Positions 58,039-64,000 of a DNA stretch of 64,000 nt are shown piece after piece (positions within the stretch are counted from its first letter, which is position 1; each line of letters begins with the position of its first letter). The stretch is from the NCBI GenBank assembly GCA_035578175.1, contig JAQMRL010000008.1:63319041-63383040 (forward strand). Direction: 5' to 3'. The notes under the pieces are model-generated. The model was given only the letters and a program-made list of their open reading frames with translations, had not been told where the DNA came from and ran no database searches. The position numbers were made by a program, and so were the translations under genes. This DNA comes from Catonia carolina. Taxonomy: Eukaryota > Arthropoda > Insecta > Hemiptera > Achilidae.

Positions 58039-58811
58039 CAGAATATCTCAAGAACGGAACATCGTGTAACTTGAAACTTGAAACTTAAGTTACATACCAC
58101 TACCGGACCCGACACGAACATTTTCATCAAAATCGGTCAACCGGAAGTAGTAGTTTATTCGTATAATTTTTCACTTTTTTGCGATTTTCTCAAAAACTGG
58201 TCCTACGATTTTTTTAAAAATCGCCTGGTTTACTACATTTTTTATGCTCTACAAGATAGGGTAGGCGCCATGTTTGCTGAAATTCTGCATGAGGCTGTTT
58301 TTACGTAAAAACATTTTTTTTTAAGATTGCGGGTTTAATATGCATTTTAGCGCAAAAATATATAAATAAAAAATGTAGAGACTTTAAAATCCTACAACTT
58401 TTATTGCAAACATTTTTTTGTATAACGCTTAGTTTAGCGGTAACGGCGATTTTCTGTTTTTTTCTCACGAAAACGTATGAAAAATCGATTTTTTTAAGAT
58501 TTCGGCCTTAGTATGCATTTCACGGCAAAAGTGTATATAATACAATTTTAAGAAAATTAAAATATCTACGACTTTTATTTAGAGTATTTTTCTCTACAGA
58601 GCCTAGTTTAGCGTGAAAGAGTGATTTACCGTATTTTTAAACTGAGGTAGATTTTCATTTTGCGTCTTTCACTCATGATTAATATTAGGTTATGTTTATT
58701 GAGGTTAGTTTTTTGTTTATTTCTAATGTTTTATTAATAATGTTAGGTTTATTGTTAATTATTTGCATTGGCAAGAGAAAGTTGTGTGAGTGTTTCACAC
58801 CAAATTTTTTT
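57852..58811 (+). mobile_element. R-family element lacking only its left end
   Basis: Enters at CTACACGTTTCAGACCCCCT, carries a long mixed GT tract (57909-58036) and ends GGCAAGAGAAAGTTGTGTGA, TTTCACACCAAATTTTTTT. Three R pieces thus lie head to tail from 57176. Confidence 0.85.
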
Positions 58812-58964
58812 GTTAAAACTGTTGTTATTGAAGTGTTTGAAAATGTGATTATGTGGTTTGACATTGTAATTAATTGTGAGCATTAAACTAGCATTAAATA
58901 GCATTTAGGCTTATTGTTGACCTCACAATATTTTCATAAAATACTAATTACATTTTCATTTAAA

Positions 58965-59385
58965 ATGGATGATAATTTTGATGTTGAAATTACGTACATG
59001 GAAATGCTCGCAAACATAGGGCCAGAACGTGTGTTACCAGAAAGACAAGATGATTTCCATTCAATGGAAGACAGAAAATTTGTTGCATGGTATAGGCCCT
59101 CAAAACAGGTAGTCTTGAAGATTCTTGAAGAACTTGAAGGAAGGTTAGATATCCTTCTAGCAGAAACAGACCATTTACACCGCTGCAACAGCTGCTTTTG
59201 GCCCTTAGATTTTACGCTACAGGTTCTTTTTAAATAGTAAATGGTGACTTAATTGGCGTTTCGAAAACAACATTGAGCCAATAAATAAGAAAAGTATCTG
59301 AGCCAATTGCTTCATTAGCTACCAGGTATATTCAGTTTCCATATGAGGGTGAAAGGACAAAGTTATGCAGGACTTTTACAGAAAT
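58965..59385 (+). pseudogene. Harbinger transposase, N-terminal part (HARBI1-like), broken
   Basis: ATG at 58965 opens MDDNFDVEITYMEMLANIGP, then DDFHSMEDRKFVAWYRPSKQ, VVLKILEELEGRL. After a frameshift near 59180 come PLQQLLLALRFYATGSF, IVNGDLIGVSKTTLSQ and IASLATRYIQFPYEGER. The chain F...YR.SK..V..IL..LE - LQ.LL.ALRFYATGSF - GDLIGVS..T....I - YI.FP matches HARBI1/PIF transposases up to just before the DDE nuclease core. Two stops, one frameshift and loss of the catalytic half make it inactive. It lies at the right side of the 7-kb element, where its coding part is expected. Confidence 0.85.
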
Positions 59386-59490
59386 ATAAATTTGTATAAT
59401 ATAAATATATTTTTTTCATCCGGTTTAAAATTAACACTCCGAACTTTTTTGTGTTTGATTTTCCATTTAAAAAAACCCAAACGATATGAT

Positions 59491-59733
59491 GGCCTTCGGG
59501 CCAGCCCAGTCAGTCAGCTGGTAGAAAGTCTCTATTATTTGTTAAGTAACACCGGTTGGGCAAGCGACTTTGTATGGTGACCAGCTGACAGCCATCCATG
59601 AACAAACTCTACTGGGGGTCCCTGTTCAAACTAATAATCGTAATCCACTTCAAAAATACAGCGAAAAGCAGCGATCTAATTGGATAGCTGTCAAAAATGT
59701 ACAGTTCCCGATAACAAATAAAAGCTAAAAAAA
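59491..59733 (+). repeat. SINE-like insertion with 12-bp duplication and A tail
   Basis: 243 bp bounded by AAACGATATGAT at 59479-59490 and 59734-59745. Starts GGCCTTCGGGCCAGCCCAGT, includes CAGTCAGCTGGTAGAAAG and CCCTGTTCAAACTAATA (weak A- and B-box resemblance), and ends in an A run. Only one copy here, so the family is undefined. Confidence 0.75.
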
Positions 59734-60023
59734 AAACGATATGATATAAAACACTACTGTAGGTTACGAGTATCGCAGAATGAAAACAATAACATTATGA
59801 CAAAATCAGATGTAGCCAATAGAAACTCAGTTACCACGGTAGCCAACTTCGAAAATAAGTGAGTGCGGAAATTAACTGTGGTTAAATTTGACCGACGCAG
59901 TTTTGATCGAGATCAAAGTTGGTGAAACAGTTTCGAGTTTAAACGAACGGTCATCTTTTGACCACCGTTAAATTTGATCGTGGTCATGCTGTATTTGACT
60001 GATGTTGGTGAAACCGGCCATTA

Positions 60024-60040
60024 GGAATTTAAAAAAAAGA
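60024..60040 (+). repeat. S1 SINE tail separated from 52709-52984
   Basis: GGAATTTAAAAAAAAGA completes the S1 3' end (..ACACATTAGGGATAAAA in other copies) beyond the Harbinger insertion. Confidence 0.8.
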
Positions 60041-60098
60041 AGAATATACTTATTATCGTATTAGTATATTGGTATTATCGTAGTAGTTATAACTACAG

Positions 60099-60486
60099 TT
60101 GTTTAGGTCACCAGCCGAAAGGCTGGTTTGAACTTCTAGAGGTTTTACTAAGTAAAAACGAGGAGTGAGGTGGTTTACTATGCCTTCCTCACTGAGTGGA
60201 AAGAGAATGCTTATCAGTATGCCAGGCTCTCTGAAAAGCACCTTCATTCCACTCCACAAATGACACCTCATTTCATTCACCATAGGGTCTGGCTGTATAG
60301 TGAAATTCATTACTCTCAGAGGAGATAACTCTGACTAGTGTCTTTTACACTTCTACCTCTTCTGTTCTTAATAGGTTAGTCATATGATTGGCTGACTATG
60401 TGATAAGAAAAACAACTAGTTTCTGTAGCCCTGAGACAAACATATCGAGTGCAATTAATTTAACACTCCACCTGCCCGCTACAGGC
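60099..60486 (+). repeat. S2-family element, near full length
   Basis: TTGTTTAGGTCACCAGCCGA through CACTCCACCTGCCCGCTACA, hairpin CAGCCGAAAGGCTG intact. Confidence 0.85.
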
Positions 60487-60899
60487 GATTACAACTATTA
60501 GTAGATTACAACTATTAAACTACTTAATTTAATAGTGAATTTAATAAATTGATTACAAAATGTTGTTAATGTTAAAACTTAAGACTTGAACTAAACTGAA
60601 CTAAAAGAAAATATAGCCATTTACAATCAAAAACTCCCTTTTAATACCTTTCATGACATTTAAAGCTAAATACACGATAAAAGCAAGAATAGAACCGGAG
60701 AGAAAATAAATAATCGAACAGGTGAAAATATAATCGAACACTTCAAGTAGCCTACCTATAAATAGTAAATTATGTTTCATATAAATTGGATAGGGATGTG
60801 TTGGATGAATTGGCTAAATACTCGTATATGAGATACTATACATCAAAATAATACTAAATTATAATTAATTATACTAAAATGTAACTATACATCAAAACA
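60487..60899. other. AT-rich stretch, nothing recognised
   Basis: Short direct repeats of ATTACAACTATTA and ATACATCAAAA-type blocks. No gene. Confidence 0.35.
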
Positions 60900-61015
60900 T
60901 TCAGATAACTTTCACTTCCCAATGCAAAAATGAACAATATAACCTAATATTAGTAATAAAACATTAGAAATAAAGAGAAAAATTAATCTCAAAAACCATA
61001 ACCTCATTTTATTCA
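60900..61015 (-). repeat. R-family fragment, inverted against the next copy
   Basis: ACTTTCACTTCCCAATGCAA, CAATATAACCTAATATTAG and CATAACCTCATTTTATTCAT give the R 3' region in reverse. It abuts a forward R copy. Confidence 0.7.
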
Positions 61016-61812
61016 TGGTGCTTGAGTGCGTGCGTGCGTGCGCGCGCGCGCGCGCGTGTGTGTGTGTAAAAATATCTCAAGAACGAAACATCACACAAAG
61101 TTCAAACTTGAAACTTAAGTTAGGTATCACTAGAGGACACGACACGAACATTTTCATCAAAATCGGTCAACCGGAAATTATAGTTTATTCGTATCATTTT
61201 TCACTTTTTTGCAATTTTTTCAAAAACGGCTCCTAAATTTTTTTTAAAAATCACCTGATTTACTACATTTTTAATTTTCTACAAGATAGGGTAGGCGCTA
61301 TGTCTGCTGAGATTCTTGGGGAGGCTGTTCTCTTGTAAAAAAATAGTTTTTTACGATTGCGACCTTAATATGCATTTGAAAGCAAAAGTGTACATAATAA
61401 AAGTTGTAGACAATTAAAAAATTTACAATTTTTATAATAGCATTTCTTTGTATAACGCTTAGTTTAGCGGTAATTAGTGATTTTCTGTTGTTTTCCATGA
61501 AAAAAAATATGTAAAAATGAATTTTTTTGATTTCGGTCTTAGTATGCATTAAACGACAAAAATTTATAATCAATTTTATAGGAAATTAAAAGATTTACAA
61601 CTTTGATTCTAAGAATTTTTTTTATAGATTCTAGTTTAGCGAGAAAAAGTGATTTTCTGTATTATTAACCCAAACTAAGGCTGGTTTTCATTTTGAATCA
61701 TTCACTCATGATTAAAATAAGGTTATGTTTTTTGAGGTTTTTTTTGTTAATTTCTAATGTTTTATTACTAATGTTAGGTTATATTGTTAATTTTTTTCAT
61801 TGGAAGAAGAAA
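61016..61812 (+). mobile_element. R-family element, left end and hairpin missing
   Basis: Begins in a GTGC/GC/GT tract (61020-61067), has CATCAAAATCGGTCAACCGG and runs to TTTTTTTCATTGGAAGAAGA, losing the usual end. Confidence 0.8.
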
Positions 61813-62059
61813 TTGGTTAAGAGTGAAATTCTGATAATTTATATTTTGTGGAATGAAATTTCATCTTAACATTTTACGGAGTAAGGATTTGGTTTTATAT
61901 GTTTGTTATTGCCACGTAGTTATTAGTACTGAATGGAAAAATGAATGACTGGTCAAACTTTAATGATGTGTATTGTATGTAATGAGGCTAACAAATTACA
62001 GAACAATATTGACGACAATTTGTAGAGCACCACAAAGGTGATCAATTATATTAGAATGA
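61813..62059. other. AT-rich stretch, nothing recognised
   Basis: No supported feature. Confidence 0.35.
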
Positions 62060-62250
62060 CATATTAAGTTGGGCGCCAAAATTCGGTAGGTTTGGATTGT
62101 AACCGCGCGTGGTTTACGCTAGTTGGACGGTCAAATCCCTGATCGATCCGTTCCACGTTGAAAACAAGAGGGTGTCAGAACCACTCCGTTACTCTAGTGG
62201 TAGTGGAAGCTAAACAGCCATCACTTAGCTTTCGTTGTTCCAGTAAAACG
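62060..62250 (-). mobile_element. Possible LTR-retrotransposon LTR end and primer-binding site
   Basis: On the minus strand, CCGAATTTTGGCGCCCAAC contains TGGCGCCCAAC, the tRNA-Lys-type primer-binding sequence placed right after the 5' LTR in many Ty3/gypsy elements. The preceding GC-richer ~190 bp (AACCACGCGCGGTTACAATC, GGAACGGATCGATCAG) would be the LTR. No second LTR, gag or pol in the window. Confidence 0.4.
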
Positions 62251-62765
62251 GCAGCAACTTATGACTTCATTTATATTGCCTGTCAATATTCTGTATTACA
62301 TTACTCGTCTTTTTAGTCATGTTTCTGATTTAGTCAGAAAATTAAACGAATCTTTTTTATACATTGATTTTTTGTTAATGTAGTATTTATTATAAAAAAT
62401 ATCAAATATTTTGTGTTATTTACTGAAAGCATTTATTATTTTAGAAAGAGAAAATATAATATAAGATACCATATTGTAGTTATCAATCAATCATGTCAAA
62501 AAAACAAACTTCAAGATAATTTATCAAACTTATTAATTTTTGTACCAAATCCCGTAAAAAATTGGTTAAAATTCGATTGCTGTAGACGAATTGATTTAAT
62601 AAATTTTATTTTTTATAGGGCCTGATTAAATGCCGAATCAATTAATATCAAAAGGTCTCGGATTTGGACCCTGCAAAAGTCTGGAAAATTTTACTAAGCA
62701 AAATCACACCGATTCTGAGGGATAATCGACCATAATCATTAATGACAAAGGTTTAATTATGACTA

Positions 62766-63734
62766 AAAATCAGGTGTGAAACACTCACACAACTTTCTCT
62801 TGCCAATGTAAATAATAACAATATCACTTAATATTAGTGATAAAACATTAGAAAAATACTAACTTCAAAAAAAATAACCTTATTTTAATCATCAGAGATG
62901 ACGCTAAATGAAAATCAACTTCAGTTCGGCTTAAAAATACGGAAAATCACTCTTTCACGCTAAGATAGGCTCTGTAGAGAAAAATGATCTGAACTTTTAT
63001 TTATAAAAGTTGTAGATCTTTTAATTTCCTATGATTTTGATTATTACACTATTGTAGTAAAATGCATACTAAGGCCGACATCTTAAAAATCCATTTTTTA
63101 CAGACTTTCATGAAGAAAACCAGAAAATCACTAATTACCGCTAAACTAAGCGTTATACAAAGAAATGTTCAAAATAAAAGTTGTAGATTTTTAATTTGTG
63201 TAAAAATTATTTTATACTCTTTTGCCCTAATAAGCATATTAATGTCGCTATCTTTAAAAAAACCATTTTTTCTACATGAGAACAGCCTCCCCATAAATTT
63301 CAGCAGACATCTATCTATCTCGTAGAACATAAAAAATGTAATAAATGAAAAGATTTTTAAAAAAACATCATAGGAGGCGTTTTTAAGAAAATTGCAACAA
63401 GTTAAAAATTACACGAGTAAACTACTACTTTCAGTTGACCGATTTGATGAAAATATTTTTGTCGGGTCCTTTAGTGGTATCTAATTTAAGTTTTAAGTTT
63501 CAACTTTGTAAAATGTTCCGTTCTTGAGATATTCTGTTCACGCACGCACGCACGCACGCACACACATATACACACGCACGCACGCACGCACAGACCAATC
63601 GCTGAAAACATGTTTTTTTGATTCAGGGGTCTGAAAACGTGTAGGCCTATATCAGGTGAAAACTCGATTTCGAAAAATTGACATGAAAACAATATTTTCC
63701 TTCCTATATTTAGTCATATAGGCAAGAGAAAGCA
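62766..63734 (-). mobile_element. R-family element, near full length
   Basis: CAGGTGTGAAACACTCACAC at the left and CATATAGGCAAGAGAAAGCA at the right, with a mixed CACG/CA tract (63540-63590). It carries a GGCCTA insertion (TAGGCCTA at 63642-63649) not present in other copies. Confidence 0.85.
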
Positions 63735-63757
63735 AAAAAGTTTTATTTTTATTCATT

Positions 63758-64000
63758 TCTGCCCATAACGGACAGGTAGAGTGTCAAATTATTTACACTC
63801 ACTCTTTTCGTTGCAAGGCTAAAATAAATAGTTCTATTTCTTATCACATGGTCAGCCAATTAAATGAATGAATTAATTAAGAACAGAAGAGGTAGAGGTG
63901 TAAAAGACACTAATCAGAGGTATCTCCTCTGAAAGTAATGAATTTCATTATACAGCCAGACCCTGCGGTGAATGAAGTGAAGGTGTCATTTGCAGAGTGA
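63758..64000 (-). repeat. S2-family element, cut by the window end
   Basis: TCTGCCCATAACGGACAGGT through GAAGGTGTCATTTGCAGAGT. The hairpin end lies outside the window. Confidence 0.85.

Larger units (their letters stand above)
52985..60020 (+). mobile_element. Harbinger (PIF) DNA transposon, 7,036 bp, with nested elements
   Basis: Ends TGGCCGGTTTCCCTAAC and (reverse complement at the right) TGGCCGGTTTCACCAAC, followed on both sides by a TCAGTCAAA motif. TTA is duplicated at 52982-52984 and 60021-60023, and deleting the element rejoins an S1 SINE tail. Subterminal GTCAAATTTGAC and TTTCACCAAC motifs repeat near both ends, probably transposase sites. The internal transposase at 58965 is Harbinger-like, agreeing with the 3-bp TTA target. 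The interior also holds an S1, two large inverted repeats, a Tc1-like element and R copies. Autonomous mobility is lost. Confidence 0.85.

Noticed and set aside
1..64000. CRISPR array, operon, ribosome-binding sites or riboswitch
   Set aside because: Repeats have no regular spacer structure, introns and tRNA-SINEs show eukaryotic DNA, and no bacterial gene is present.

Overview
The window looks like eukaryotic, insect nuclear DNA: AT-rich, without prokaryote-style gene packing, and filled with tRNA-derived SINEs, decayed LINEs and DNA transposons. One stretch is convincing host coding sequence: a 98-nt minus-strand exon at 12640-12737 with an AG acceptor and a GTAAGT donor. It encodes 32 residues that I recognise (from memory, no search) as the start of the F-BAR domain of the Nervous wreck/FCHSD family. 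I see no other exon of that gene, so most of the window is probably its introns: at least 51 kb upstream and 12.6 kb downstream of the exon in gene orientation. The order is uncertain; a large-genome hemimetabolous insect (Hemiptera or Polyneoptera) is my best guess.

The rest is a layered transposon landscape. Family labels used below are mine. R: a ~1-kb element with subterminal inverted repeats ACTTTCTCTTGCC/GGCAAGAGAAAGT, a GT tract and a 3' hairpin, Helentron/HINE-like, about 16 copies. Q: a short Helitron ending in CTAG, two copies. S1: a ~330-bp tRNA-derived SINE. S2: a ~390-bp dispersed repeat starting with hairpin CAGCCGAAAGGCTG. S3 and S4: short tRNA-derived SINEs. N: a ~245-bp repeat with an A-rich tail. 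T1: a ~115-bp-unit minisatellite. LINE remnants include RTE-type, Jockey-type and CR1/L2-type reverse-transcriptase ends. DNA transposons include mariner, a Tc1-like family with ~200-bp inverted repeats, a hAT-like element, a 1.7-kb long-inverted-repeat element and a 7-kb Harbinger.

Layout. 1-12.6 kb: R and S1 copies, with the 1.7-kb element (4526-6246) inside an S1. 12.6 kb: the exon. 13-24 kb: R, S1, S2, hAT and Jockey pieces, then an inverted pair of S1 copies. 24-32 kb: several LINE 3' ends and SINEs. 32-43 kb: S1, S2, S3 and S4 copies. 43-46 kb: two Helitrons in inverted orientation. 47-52.7 kb: minisatellite, Tc1-like, mariner and the youngest-looking LINE (190-codon open frame). 52,985-60,020: a 7,036-bp Harbinger with TTA target duplication inside an S1 copy; it carries a broken transposase, two large inverted repeats and several nested elements. 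60-64 kb: S2 and R copies and a possible LTR remnant.

The most unusual points are the two large inverted repeats inside the Harbinger, and a recurrent micro-insertion of GCCTA or GGCCTA at TA dinucleotides within repeat copies, together with excess of the palindrome TAGGCCTA.
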